Shown one piece after another: positions 45,013-56,337 of a stretch of DNA of 64,000 nt. Origin of the DNA: Liopterus haemorrhoidalis. Its lineage: Eukaryota > Arthropoda > Insecta > Coleoptera > Dytiscidae. Both the position numbers and the translations under genes were made by a program. The notes below the pieces were generated by a model. The model did not search any database. It saw only the letters and a program-made list of their open reading frames with translations, and was not told where the DNA came from. Positions within the stretch are counted from its first letter, which is position 1; each line of letters opens with the position of its first letter. The DNA is taken from NCBI GenBank assembly GCA_963971575.1, contig OZ020620.1, positions 37,897,992 through 37,961,991 on the forward strand. Direction: 5' to 3'.

Positions 45013-45979
45013 CTTCTGAAATAGGTTTCCAAGTTAATTAATGGCTTACCAATGGAAATATTATTTTTTTCTTATTAATTTAGTTTAATAGTTGTAAATA
45101 TTAATCGTAAATCTCTAAAATGTTCAATTGAAAATAAAATATTACCTAGATTTCATAAGCTATTCGCATTCTGTTAATTGAACACCAATAAGTAAAAATT
45201 TCGTAGCTGGGCCAACTGATAGTGAACAGGGCTCGTACCATAATAAGTAAAAAAAGCCCATTTTTTAAGCAAAAAAGGAAAAAGCCGTACACTCGGCGTA
45301 CAGCGGCGGTTTAAAGTGATCAGTATAGCTGAGGCTTACAACTCTCAAACACCATCCGTTTGGCGGAAACTCGGACTTTCATTATAAACAATCAAACGCT
45401 GACCGTTGTACGACTGTTGTACGACTTCGCTTCAAATATTAGATATTTTTACTCGGGTAACAACCGGACATAAAACATTTTATTTAAGCTTCTTTTCATG
45501 ACTATCATACAGATAGTAAGATTTTTCTTCATTATGTTCTCAACAGCTGACAGTTCAAATTTTTATAATCCATAATTTTGTTAAGTGATTAATATTAATA
45601 AACTCTTTGTGTTTTTTCCGAAATTAGCATTATTTGGCAGGTTGTGTTTGATAGGTAGGCCGATAGTGTGACCAGAGGCAATGTTTGTATGAATAACGCG
45701 AGTGGTTTTCGCTTGGTTGCCCCCGGCGATGTTGTATCGGACACGTTACTCGATACGCTCTTGGACTCGCATATGTACTCACCACTTTAATTTATGACAT
45801 ATTAACAGTATTTAATGTGCAAAAATACCATTATTGTACTTCGCTGTCATCTGCTTCAATAGTTAACAATGGAACACACATTTACAAAAATAGCATTTTG
45901 TTTAAGGCAATTCTTGGATAACTCATGTGAATTTTGTGGGATATGATCCAGATATCCACAGTACTACCACTCCATTTTT
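45013..45979. other. No recognised feature
   Basis: Nothing supported. A stretch near 45220-45310 is rich in AAAAAAGCC-type sequence. Confidence 0.4.
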
Positions 45980-46026
45980 AGGGTTTTGTAGGTATGTCCA
46001 AAAAACCCTTATACCGTCATTTTGTC

Positions 46027-46064
<38 letters not shown>

Positions 46065-46777
46065 TCGGTAAAAATTGTAGCCAAACGGCTAAACCTAGAG
46101 AGTTGAAATTTCTAGACTAAAAATCTTAAAAAAATCTAAGTAATGTACATTGGTGTGAACCGGAATAGTACAACAGGAATTTTTGATCAGATTATGTTTT
46201 TGGAAAAAAATAATGGCTAATAATGTACACAAGTTATAGCTTTGTAACACGCTACACTGGAACGTATATGCTGGTGTAGTGGTTTTTGACGCTGGTTTTT
46301 CACCCAAGTAACTCGATCCGAAAGGGATCGAACACTACGAGAAGAGACAATATTATTTTTAGTTTTTTTTATTACTTTTTATATTGTTTAAATTATTTTT
46401 TCAAAATTCTAGTTATATTTTGGCAAATGTTGCATTTCATTTTTAAAAGCGTAAATTTAATAACCAGTGGAAATTGTTTAAATTATAATTTAATTCTGTT
46501 TCAATGTACACGAAATCAGAGAGGCGGAACTTATAACAACCAATAGAAGCCATAGGCGCAATTTTTAAAATTCTTAATGAACCTTGCTATATATAAAAAA
46601 AATACTGCACATATTTAGAAACTTAAATAATGGTATTAGGCGTTCGAATTAAAATTAACAAAAAAAATATTTTAATATAAAATTTGTTTTTGCATCCAAA
46701 ATAATCATCATTCATTTACTAAATACCTGCACAACCCTGAAATGTGTGAAAATTCACACTTCACATAAATTTTTTAG
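45980..46777 (+). mobile_element. TIR-like repeat T, copy 1, with tRNA-like module
   Basis: Starts AGGGTTTTGTAGGTATG and ends with the inverted ATACCTGCACAACCCT (46723-46738), followed by GAAATGTGTGAAAATTCACA and CTTCACAT, which occurs outside the right end in every copy. Near the left end is a (TGTC)n array (46027-46062), then GTAGCCAAACGGCTAAACC. In the middle (about 46260-46330) lies a tRNA-like stretch with an A box (TGGTGTAGTGG) and a B-box-like GGGATCGAACAC. Sister copies are at 54812-55752 and 56488-62660. Confidence 0.75.
46267..46332 (+). promoter_or_regulatory. tRNA-like pol III A/B-box module inside repeat T copy 1
   Basis: TGGTGTAGTGG fits the A-box consensus TRGYNNARNGG, and GATCGAACAC about 50 bp downstream fits GWTCRANNC. 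Whether it is transcribed is unknown. Confidence 0.55.
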
Positions 46778-48485
46778 TACTCCACTTTCTCCAATATTTT
46801 AACTGGGTCTCAGGCGGGCCAATTATCCTTTGCATATGGGGTAGATAGCCCATTTTTAAAAAGGGAAGACCACGTGAACCACATAAAGGGAAAAAATGGT
46901 GTGTAAAAAGAAAATACTTTAAACATGCTAATAATTGAAGGCCCGGGGGGGGAGGTAACGATGATTAGTCACAATTTACTCATTTTCCGTGAATCGGAAA
47001 ATAAAGTTTTTGTTCTCTTAAAATACTATGATACTAACTTTAAAGCTTCATAAATTATTTGTATTACTGGTAGTGTTACCACCATCAGCTAGTGTACTTT
47101 TGAATCAACAAAAATTATGTATAAGGCCAGTAGAAAAACAATGATTTCAAAGAAAATTGTATGAAATTGTGTTAATGAAAAAAAGGACTATTCCAAGAAA
47201 AATAAAATATTTTTTTAGATGTTTTTGATAGGCTTTAAATTAAGCTTAAACACATTTTTTTCAAATCGATATATATATATGGTATATATTATAAGAAAAA
47301 TTACAAAAGGTACAAATAATAAAAATATGTCATTGAAAAATCAGTGGTATCTATTCATCATCCATCTCATAATCAACACAGATGTCTTCAGGGTTTCCTT
47401 CATGAAGGCTTGCCGTTTTCGGAAGTGTGATGTAAAACGCAACAGCCTGTGGAATGGTGAGGAATCTCGTCAAATGTTTAAGTCTGGAACAGAACTCACA
47501 GCGCGCAAGCGGCGCACCGTCAGCACGCCGTCATTTGCGACGTTGAGAACGGCGTTGAATTTTCTCGTACACACAATGCAATAATTTTTAACGCCGTCAA
47601 AGTGACAAGTTACAACCTATATCTGTGTTTATACGTGCGTTTTCTTTTATTAAAATTATAATGGATGATGAAGTCTTGTGTGTGATGTTATTTATGTTGT
47701 ATGCAAGTTATTTATACATACAAACACTTTACCATTCAGTCAAAATTGAGGTTAGGTGTTCTACGTCAACGTTCAAGGGCGTCAAAAGTAGGAAGTTGAC
47801 GAACATTCAATATCAACGGCGTGGAACGCCGTTCAAACGTTGCTCATTATGTGCACTTGCGTACTACAGTTCGATTTTAACTTTGCACTGACAAATAGCG
47901 CCGTCCAAACGCCGTCAACGCGTCGTAGAACTCGTTGCATTCTGTTCGGCACTTTAGTCATTGTGGTGGTGGCCGTATCTTTTTGTTCTTGCCCCTGGCT
48001 GGAGGTTGCCACATGACATTTCCCTTTAGATAGCAACCAAAAAAACGTGTTGCGGTAGGAAATGAATGATTACTCATTGTGCAGAATTTTGAGGCATCGC
48101 ACAACCCTAGTGGAGAATGGACATTTAAAGAGGTTTAAAAAATTCGGTCCATGTCTTGAAGAAAGTCTGCTCGCAATCACCGGCACGAAATGGTGAAGGT
48201 TTTGTTCTGCAATGTCTTATTACCTCCCTCTACTCTCCAGACGGCGGTAGGACTTTCGTCATTTTTCCCCCGACGCACGGGACTTTTATCGTTCTTCCCC
48301 CTTAGTGCATATCTTTGAATGCGTTTTTTACTAGACTCACATAAGTTTTCCCCCTTAATTGTTGTAGATATAGAAGATAGTTTTGATCACAAGCTGACAG
48401 ATGGCACTAATATTTCACTTTTGTCTAAAAATGGGCTATCATCGTTTTCCCTCGAACCCTTCAATTATTAAAAGCCGTTCGAATT
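46778..48485. other. Mostly unassigned; cluster of CGGCGTT motifs
   Basis: Between 47500 and 47930 about ten copies of ACGGCGTT or its complement AACGCCGT, with spacing variants, occur in both orientations, a local GC-rich patch. It may be the subterminal region of an unidentified DNA transposon. The rest is AT-rich. Confidence 0.4.
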
Positions 48486-48494
48486 CATTGCTGG

Positions 48495-49080
48495 CCATAG
48501 ACCTCCCTTAAATTTACCAATTTACCTTTGTCTTGAGCTTCTTGTAACCAGTCCGTAGATATAAGCTTTAGGTCATAAGTCCAGCGAGTGGAATCTTCCT
48601 CGGCTACGCTTGTCTGCCGATTTCCACTCGAGACTCCGTTTGGTCCATCTGTAGTCCATTGGCCTAGCTAGATGGTCTTCCGATTTCCATTTCATGGTAC
48701 CTACTTTTACAAGATATCGTTTAGCTTCGTCTGTTGACTTATTTCAATATTTGGTATTGTATCCCTCAGCGTTATACCGAATATAACTTTTTCCATAGCC
48801 CTTTGAGTTGAAGCTTTATAGCAGAAATTTAGTCAGGGTTTCCACCCCGTAGGTTAAGACGGGCATAACACATATTTCGAAAACTTTCTATTTAAGGGAT
48901 ATAATTTTTTTAAATGTTTCGTAGTTTACCAAATGATGCCCATCCTTGTGAGATTCTTCTGCAGATTTCGCACGTTTAATTGTCTCTGTCAATTCGTAAT
49001 TCATGCCCTAGATACTTGTAAGCATCAACCTATTCAATATTGGCATCGTCGATATGACAATGTGAAAACATGATTATTTA
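48495..49080 (-). pseudogene. Endonuclease-RT (RTE-like) LINE C-terminal relic
   Basis: The minus strand reads DAYKYLGHELRIDRDN near 49010, RRISQGWASFGKLRNI, then MCYARLNLRGGNPD-like text in shifted frames, and MKWKSEDHLARPMDYRWTKR, SLEWKSADKRSRGRFHSLDL near 48600. The family pattern is YKYLGHE+RI.RDNQT...GWAAFGKLR ... WAGHIAR..D.RWT..+LEWRP...KR.RGRP, so the order is right across the whole stretch. Numerous stops show it is long dead. Confidence 0.78.
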
Positions 49081-49903
49081 TTTTATAATCAACTTATCTG
49101 AACTTTAGGGTGCGCACAACCGTACAGTTTCTTATACAAGACTAACAACATGAAATAAAATTAGTAACAATCTATGTATCAAAATTTTCAGCTAATTTTT
49201 ATCTATCTAATAGGATATTTTTAATTATAAAAAGAATTCATGTAATTATAAATAAACAAATTGCGTTATAGACGCTATCTTGTAAACCAATAGGCGCATA
49301 TTTTTGTACCATGCGGCAAATTGTAGCTAAAACTCCATTTTACAATATGTTTGGAGATAATTTGTTCCATTGTGAAGATTACTTATAGTTATTGTACTTG
49401 GTAATCTACTTTTGCCGCCATCTCGAATCTGCCGCGGTTTTTAATATAGGTCTGCGGATAAAAATGATTTATTTTATGTAAAGAATACTTGTACCAAGTG
49501 GCATTTCATTATCATCAAATATAATATTTTTAGACGAAGGCTCTAAACTAAAAATCATGTCGAAATTTTTTTTTGACGTATTATTTGAACATTTCTACAC
49601 AAAACTATATGAAAATAAAAATTATTTGAAACCCACAAATATATTTAAAAAATTACAGAACGTTATTGTGTGATACCTATTATTAAGTTATTGAACATTT
49701 TTCAAAAATATCAAAAATATCCTATTAGATAGATAAAAATTCTGTGCAAAATTTGATGTATAGATGGTTATTAATTGTATTTCAGATTGTTAGTTTTGTA
49801 TAAGAAACTAATAATCTCTGGGGGTTGAGCGTAGCGTTAATTGAATTTATCCCTTGCGAAGAACGAGTAGCATCCTAGTATTTGCATAAACCTGAGTAAA
49901 CTG
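49081..49903. other. No recognised feature
   Basis: AT-rich. TAGATAGATAAAAATTCTG-like and inverted ATCTATCTAATAGG sequences near 49200 and 49730 suggest a weak inverted repeat only. Confidence 0.35.
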
Positions 49904-49999
49904 AAGTAAAAACTAAACCTTGATTAGATGAATTACGTCCGTAAGTTAGTAGTTATAGTTGAAGGTAATGGGATTCGGACCAGTCAGAAAATAAAAACA

Positions 50000-50065
50000 A
50001 ATTTATTAACTTCGCTAACGTTTCGATTTAATTTAAATCTTCATCAGAGCTACAAAGATAAATAG
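50000..50065 (-). ncRNA. Hammerhead ribozyme, type I-like, minus strand
   Basis: The same motif in the left arm, read on the minus strand: CTGATGA is the complement of 50041-50047, GAAAC lies at about 50020-50024, and the stem I partners at 50014-50016 / 50048-50050 and 50001-50006 / 50058-50063 are kept. No core base differs from the plus-strand copy. Confidence 0.78.
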
Positions 50066-50619
50066 AAATATACAATTATTAAATTGGTAGGTTTACATGT
50101 ATAAAATTATGATAGTGTTCAAATTTAACAAGTCAAGTAGTTAAAATAAGAACCCTAAATTAGTTAACTTTAAAACCGACTGTGATAATATAAGCGCCAT
50201 CTATTGTAATATATTAAAAAAATTCTAAATCTAACATATTTCACCTAATAATCATTTTCTAATTTATTAATAGATAGCGTTACTTACTTGTTTCAACCAC
50301 CTCAAACCTTTTTCAAATTCATACGTGGCTTATTAATTGCTTATCTCTGAGTTCAATAACCGGACAATATGATGTGTTCTTCATTTATTTTAAAACTGTT
50401 ATTTTATTTCGTGACTATTAACTAAGGTATTGTAAATTTAACATTGTTTTTTATTCTTTAACTCATATTTGATATGTTTTTATTATTTAATAATTATTTT
50501 ATGTTATATTTTAAATTCCGACAATTTTGTAATGATTATTTTAACTACTTGACTTGTTAAATTTGAACACTATCATAATTTTATACATGTAAACCTACCA
50601 ATTTAATAATTGTATATTT

Positions 50620-50685
50620 CTATTTATCTTTGTAGCTCTGATGAAGATTTAAATTAAATCGAAACGTTAGCGAAGTTAATAAATT
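50620..50685 (+). ncRNA. Hammerhead ribozyme, type I-like, plus strand
   Basis: Core CTGATGA at 50638-50644, then stem II GATTT/AAATC with a 5-base loop and one bulged A, then GAAAC at 50661-50665 and the very short palindromic stem III ACGT. Predicted cleavage follows GTT at 50668. Stem I pairs GCT (50635-50637) with AGC (50669-50671), then after a 7 x 7 internal loop ATTTAT (50622-50627) with ATAAAT (50679-50684). A minimal stem III is typical of retrotransposon hammerheads that work better as dimers. Activity is inferred from sequence only. Confidence 0.78.
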
Positions 50686-50744
50686 TGTTTTTTTTTTCTG
50701 ACTGGTCCGAATCCCATTACCTTCAACTATAAGTAAAAACTAAA

Positions 50745-51600
50745 GTAAAAAGTATTTCAAAACATAATTCATAACTAAATAAAACGTTTTGTTTGTGTCC
50801 TCAGCATTTTATGAAGATTGTATTATATGGTACGTGTCCTGAATCCAGCAAGAATAAATGTAGACTTATCTTTCATGACTGTGCTCAGAGATTTATAATA
50901 CTATTGTCTCAGCTCTTGGCTTCCAAAACTCACTGGGTGGCATCAAAATATTGATCAATTATTTTTTATTTTTATGAACATATTCATTGTGAAATGTTAC
51001 GGAAAGAACTATAAGATCGTTCGGGACTAAACATTTAACTAAACAATATATTTAAGCTGGTCTCTCTACCACAGGAAATCTGAAAAAGAAGACGAAAAAT
51101 TTTAGCTTGCGTGTTTCATGACATTGAATTAAATGTGCAATATAACTGATAGAGGACGAAACTTGTTTCTTCTCTTTTGAAAACTATCTTTAATATAGTG
51201 AAATATGTATTATGGTTTTAGTTACATCATAAGATTATTTTTTGACATAATTTTCAAAAAGGATTGTGCCTTAAAACAATAACTAGGACAGTGAAATGTC
51301 AATAAATCTAATATTACATAAGATTAATCATAATTCCTATCCATAAACTCTTTTAAATAAACCACACATAATGTCAAAGAACATAAATGGTTTCATTAAT
51401 ACCTTATTTAAGAAATAAGCTGGAAGGCATGACTAAAATTAACGAACTCTAGAAGATTAATGCTAATATGAACACCCACCGACATTTTGACAGCGACCAT
51501 GAAGCCACGAAACTGACAAGTAATCCTCAGATTATAGTACAATCACATAAAGATATTGTTAAATAAGAATTCAATCAAAATAATATACCAGTGGTTTCAA
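50745..51600. other. No recognised feature
   Basis: AT-rich spacer. Confidence 0.4.
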
Positions 51601-51609
51601 ACAATATAT

Positions 51610-51710
51610 AAACCAGTGGCGAAGGAAGACCTCCGCTAGACTTGCCCTCCCATAAAAACCAGTGGCGAACGGAAACCTTCGCGAGACTTGCCCACCCATA
51701 AAAAAAAATT
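51610..51710 (+). repeat. Two tandem units of the CCAGTGGCGAA repeat
   Basis: Two head-to-tail units of about 48 bp (CCAGTGGCGAAGGAAGACC... and CCAGTGGCGAACGGAAACC...), each ending CCCATAAAA. Related single unit at 6057-6110. Confidence 0.75.
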
Positions 51711-51779
51711 TAAAAAAAAATTAAATTAAAAAACAATAATTTTTTTTTTTTTTTAATATTTAGATAAATCTTCAAAAAT

Positions 51780-52340
51780 ACATCAAATTATGTTCTATAC
51801 AAATTTTTGTCCAAGGCTTGGTTGACTAGTTACGAATTAATTATCATGACCATGGAAACGTTACATATAAGTATGAAAAAAATGAGACTTGGAAAAATTT
51901 TAAATAATTTTACAAAAAAATTTCAAAATTTTTCGTTTTATCAAAAAACGTCTCAAATAAAAGTTATTAGTAATTGCATGTATAGTAACTTTTGTTCAAT
52001 AAATTTTTCGCAATATTTTTCTGTTGCTAAATATTCGCAAAAATCTTAAAATCGACACGAGTAAACTCCCATTTCTAGTCAACCGATCTTCATAAAAAAC
52101 AATAGGGTTCTTCCCATTTAATAGGAGAATTTTTTAGTACCAGAACGAATTCTCTAAGTTGAACCGTTCTTGAGTTATCGTGTATATACACAGACACACA
52201 CACAGACACACAGACACACACACATACGGACGGTACTTCGAAAATAGGTTTTTTGGATTCCCTGGACCATGAAACGTGGTCATCAGTCAAAATCTCGACA
52301 TCGAAAATTTTCGCGATTACAATACTTGCCCCTTATATAT
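51780..52340 (+). repeat. Dispersed repeat R2, first copy
   Basis: Shares its first half (CATGGAAACGTTACATATAA ... AAAATCGACACGAGTAAACT) with R1 and then diverges to AACAATAGGGTTCTTCCCA, a CACAGACACAC run, and the end CTTGCCCCTTATATATTAAG followed by GTCGGGCAAG, which can fold as a terminal hairpin before an A-rich tract. The hybrid structure implies recombination or template switching between families. Confidence 0.75.
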
Positions 52341-53221
52341 TAAGGTCGGGCAAGTAAAAATAATAATAAAAAAAAAAATACATATATTTTTTTTTAATTT
52401 AAAAAAAGATTTAGGTAAATCTTCAAAAATACATCAAATTATGTCCTATACAATTTTTTGTCCAAGGCTTGGTTTACTAGTTACGAATTTTATTAAATTT
52501 TAATGTTTAATAACTTCCGTTTCCGGTTTCGGATTTTAATAAAAAACAATAGGGTTCTTCCCAATTATTAGGAGAATTTTTTAGTACCAGAACGAACTCT
52601 TTAAGTTAAACCGTTTTTGAGTTATCGTGTATACACACAGACACACAGACACAGACACACACACATACGGAGGGCACTTTGAAAATAGGTTTTTTGGATT
52701 CCCTGAACCATGAAACGTGGTCATCAGTCAAAATCTCGACATCGAAAATTTTCGCGATTACAATACTTGCCCCTTATATATTAAGGTCGGGCAAGTAAAA
52801 ATAATAATAAAAAAAAAAATACATATATTTTTTTTTAATTTAAAAAAAGATTTAGGTAAATCTTCAAAAATACATCAAATTATGTCCTATACAATTTTTT
52901 GTCCAAGGCTTGGTTTACTAGTTACGAATTTTATTAAATTTTAATGTTTAATAACTTCCGTTTCCGGTTTCGGATTTTAATAAAAAACAATAAGGTTCTT
53001 CCCAATTATTAGGAGAATTTTTTAGTACCAGAACGAACTCTTTAAGTTAAACCGTTTTTGAGTTATCGTGTATACACACAGACACACAGACACAGACACA
53101 CACACATACGGAGGGCACTTTGAAAATAGGTTTTTTGGATTCCCTGAACCATGAAACGTGGTCATCAGTCAAAATCTCGACATCGAAAATTTTCGCGATT
53201 ACAATACTTGCCCCTTATATA
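52340..53221 (+). repeat. Tandem duplication of R2 tail, 441-bp period
   Basis: Two head-to-tail 441-bp units (52340-52780 and 52781-53221) differ at only a few bases. The two identical 75-codon frames at 52276 and 52717 only reflect this repeat. The last unit runs straight into R1 copy 2. Confidence 0.93.
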
Positions 53222-53472
53222 TTAAGGTCGTGCAAGTAAAAATCAGCTGTGGCCACCACAGGACCGACCGCCATCACAAAGTACTGGTTTAATATATGCT
53301 GCTTTATCAAAAAATGTTTCAAATAAAAGTGGTTAGTTATTGCTTTTATAGCATTTTTTGTTAAATAATTTTTTTCGAAATATTTCTCTGTTGTAAAATA
53401 TTCGCAAAAATCTTAAAACCGACACGAGTAAACTCCCATTTCTAGTTAACCGATTTTTACTAAAAGTTGATC

Positions 53473-53862
53473 AACTCATGCAGTGGCGGATCTAGCCTTT
53501 TGGGGGCCCAGGGCTTAAAAATACCAAGGGGCCTTACGTTTCAATCAAAAAATTTAAAAAATAAAAGACAGTATTAAAGGTTAATTATTATTTATTACAT
53601 TTTTATTAATGTTGGATATTATGTTTTTATTAGCTGGCGTTTCACTTATGTTGTTTTTTAATAAATATTAGTAAATTTGTGTTTTAATTTTTTTTGTGTT
53701 GATTTTTAAAGTAATATTTTTGTTTTGATCTTTTCTCTTATAAGCCGTGCTTGGTATAGAATATAATAGGTGTATGTCCGAGAGGTTGGGGGCCCCTTGC
53801 GGATCTGGGGCCCAGGGCTTAAGCCCTATTAGCCCGTATGTAGATCCGCCACTGAACTCATG
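53473..53862. mobile_element. hAT MITE (374 bp) with perfect 8-bp TSD
   Basis: The element 53481-53854 has inverted ends CAGTGGCGGATCTA and TAGATCCGCCACTG. AACTCATG is repeated exactly at 53473-53480 and 53855-53862. GGGGCCCAGGGCTTAA-like blocks occur near both ends in the same orientation. Confidence 0.92.
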
Positions 53863-53935
53863 CCATTGATGTCAAAAGCTTAAATATGAAGTTTCATAAA
53901 AATCCTTTATCCGAATTTGCTCTGCACGTGTACAC

Positions 53936-54024
53936 GGATCGACAGGCAGACCGACAGACAGACCGACAGACAGATCGACAGACAGACCGACAGACAGACC
54001 GACAGACAGACAGACAGACAGACA
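53936..54024. repeat. (GACA)n-type microsatellite in R1
   Basis: A tetranucleotide array with interspersed GACC units. The equivalent position in the 33-kb copy carries a shorter version. Confidence 0.9.
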
Positions 54025-54047
54025 TCATGCTAAAAATAGTTAAAACG

Positions 54048-54678
54048 TTAGGCCGCGAACATACAGAAAGCCAGCACCGACTTTACTGGCAACAAGCGCT
54101 GATCTGTTGCAGTATCTGTCCATGTTTTTGTCCATGTACTAGTCGGCGCCGGCCGGTGTCGGCTACCCGCTTACCGAAATGTTTAATCATTATACGGATA
54201 AGCAGCATGTTGTCAGCGCCGAACAAAAAAAAAAAAAAATTAAATACTACTTCATCTTCTTTTAATTGAGGAAAAAGTTAGTGATATTCCCCATATTTAC
54301 GTCCCTCTTGGTTTATTGCATGTATACCTTTTCTTTTTGGTTCCATTTTTAAATATAGTTATTTTGTTAGAAACAACTCACCCAAAAATGAATCATAACT
54401 CGCCATTTTCACTTATTTCAACATATAATTGAGCCAATATACGAAAGAGTAGTTATATACTTTCAAAACTAGCGTTCACTCTATGCTAGGCCGTTATAAT
54501 TAAAAAATGTACGATAAATAGGAAACAATAAATAAAAACTTCAATATATAGGGTATGTCATCTGTCAGTATCACATGCAGTATCAGCGTTTAGCGTGTGC
54601 TCAACCAGTAACCCAGTACGCTTGTTTTCGGTACCGATTCCCAGCGCTGATTTACCAGCTTTCTATATCGCGGATTTA
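54048..54678. mobile_element. Harbinger-type MITE (625 bp) with TTA duplication
   Basis: The element 54051-54675 begins GGCCGCGAACATACAGAAAG and ends CTTTCTATATCGCGG plus AT, an imperfect inverted pair. TTA lies at 54048-54050 and 54676-54678. The sister repeat at about 33537-33545 shows the single TTA, confirming the insertion. Internal GC-rich palindromes occur near 54141-54160. Confidence 0.82.
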
Positions 54679-54810
54679 TGTACGGACCTCAATTCGTGGA
54701 GATCCATCGAAATTTCGAAATGTCAAAATCGGTATGATCACAATACCTCCCATATATATGTTGGCGGTCGGTAAAAAACCTGATAAATACCGTATCGCAA
54801 GCTTTACAGA

Positions 54811-55667
54811 AAAAAATTGATGTGAAGTGTGAATATTCACACATTTCAGGGTTTCGCAGGTATATAATAAGTGAAGGCGGTATGCTGAGTGTGTAGGACA
54901 AATTTTACTTTATAGTAATCACGGCAAAATGAACGATATTTTTAAAATAATTTATCGTCTGTTAATCATATAATAAGACTGGTTATTAAATTTACGCTCT
55001 TAAAAATTAAATACAACATTTGTCAAAATATAACTAGAATTTTGACAAAATAATTTCAACATAATAAAAATGCAAAAAAAAAACAGAAAAATAAAACTCA
55101 CTCCGTCCGTACTCGAACTCGAAACCCTTCGTTTTCCAGAGAATTTAGCTTCCGACACCAGCGCACTAACGCGTTGCGCCATCGGACGCTTTGGGTATCA
55201 GTGTCTTACATTGGTATAACTTTTGTACTTTGTGAACCAAAAACCACAAAAAATGCGTTATTTTCCGAAAACATAATCTGATCAAAAATTCCTGTTGTAC
55301 TATTTCGGTTCACACCAATATACATTACTTGGAATTTTTTTAGATTTTTAGTTTAAACCATCTGGGCTACAGGGTGTGGGACAAAAATTTTTTTGCACAA
55401 TTTTGGCAAAAATCGTATCAAAATAATTTATTTTGCAAAAATAAAAATTTGATCGTTAATCCACGTACTAAGGGCTTTCATTTGATACCCTACTCAGAAT
55501 TTAAAAAAAATATTTTTGTTTTTGATGAGCACATATTTGTTTATATTTTTAGGGGGGTATGTTTTTTAGATGTTTTAGTATTTTTCCTATGTGCGGGTCA
55601 AAGAGTTGTATAAACGTGCCAAATTTCAACTCTCTAGGTTTAGCCGTTTGGCTACAATTTTAACCGA

Positions 55668-55705
<38 letters not shown>

Positions 55706-55752
55706 GACAAAATGACGGTATAAGGGTTTTTTGGTCATACCTACAAAACCCT
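54811..55752 (-). mobile_element. TIR-like repeat T, copy 2, with a different tRNA-like module
   Basis: The minus-oriented copy runs from CACTTCACATCAATTTTTT-type flank (54811) through AGGGTTTCGCAGGTAT (54848) to the ACCCT at 55752. It is the longest uninterrupted copy, including the segment GAGTAGGGTATCAAATGAAA. At the central position, where copies 1 and 3 carry one tRNA-like stretch, this one has another (55113-55192). Confidence 0.8.
55113..55192 (-). ncRNA. tRNA-like sequence in repeat T copy 2
   Basis: On the minus strand CGTCCG (start) can pair with CGGACG (end) as an acceptor stem, and GCGC/GCGC forms a D-arm around AACGCGTTAGT. The 3' part contains GAGTTCGAGTAC, close to a B box. 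The anticodon arm is poor, so this is a tRNA pseudogene or SINE-like pol III module, not a working tRNA gene. Confidence 0.5.
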
Positions 55753-56335
55753 AAAAAAGAGAAAAACGAAACTCGGCGGGTGACCTTCCGCGATATATTA
55801 CAGGATCGATTCACATTAAAGACAGACGATAGACATCCAGCATTCGGGATCATTGTTAGCCTTATATTAAATGTGTGAGAATTCAAACTACACATATTTT
55901 TTTAAACATAATATTTGCATAAAAAATCCAACAGTAGCATTAAAAAAGACGTGCATTGTAAAAACCACCAATTTATCAAAATGTAAAGTTGTTTGGAACA
56001 GGTTCAGAACTCCTGTCATAAAGATAAAGAGACGATGTGAGCTCTGAGTATGGAGTGGTCGAATACCGAACTAATATGCAAACAATTGAAGGTAAGAGGT
56101 GAACGAAAGTCGCTGGTCGTGAGGCGGCCTATGAACTCGCGGCTCAAGACACATTGTGTTTCTGATTGAATAGGTTATCAATGGGGCATGATGCCCAATA
56201 ATTGCCCCCCCCCGCTCCCGTTCCGCACCACACCGCGTCTTGAAGAAGACCCTTCAGAGTGTCTACAAAAAATATATGTAACATATGGTCACTGAATTGT
56301 GAAATGGTTAATTAAGTTGGATTCTTTAGTTACTT
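55753..56335. other. No recognised feature
   Basis: Unassigned spacer with a C-run near 56207-56214. Confidence 0.4.
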
Positions 56336-56337
56336 GG

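Larger units (their letters stand above)
49904..50744. mobile_element. Penelope-like element with inverted hammerhead-ribozyme arms
   Basis: The element 49918-50730 (813 bp) is flanked by a perfect 14-bp direct repeat AAGTAAAAACTAAA (49904-49917 and 50731-50744). Two nearly identical inverted arms of 196 bp (49953-50148 and 50537-50732) enclose 388 bp without a long frame. A 35-bp extension precedes the left arm, as described for Penelope pseudo-LTR copies. Each arm contains a type I hammerhead-ribozyme core. Penelope-like elements are known to carry such ribozymes in their pseudo-LTRs and to make target duplications of this size. No RT or GIY-YIG frame is present, so this copy is non-autonomous. 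Confidence 0.82.
53237..54775 (+). repeat. Dispersed repeat R1, copy carrying two MITEs
   Basis: Begins AATCAGCTGTGGCCACCACA and follows the copy at 33003-33645 block by block to ATACCTCCCATATATATG and the GGTCGGTAAAAA end. Two insertions interrupt it: a hAT MITE (53481-53854) and a Harbinger-type MITE (54051-54675). The sister copy supplies both empty sites (about 33366 and 33540). Confidence 0.85.
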
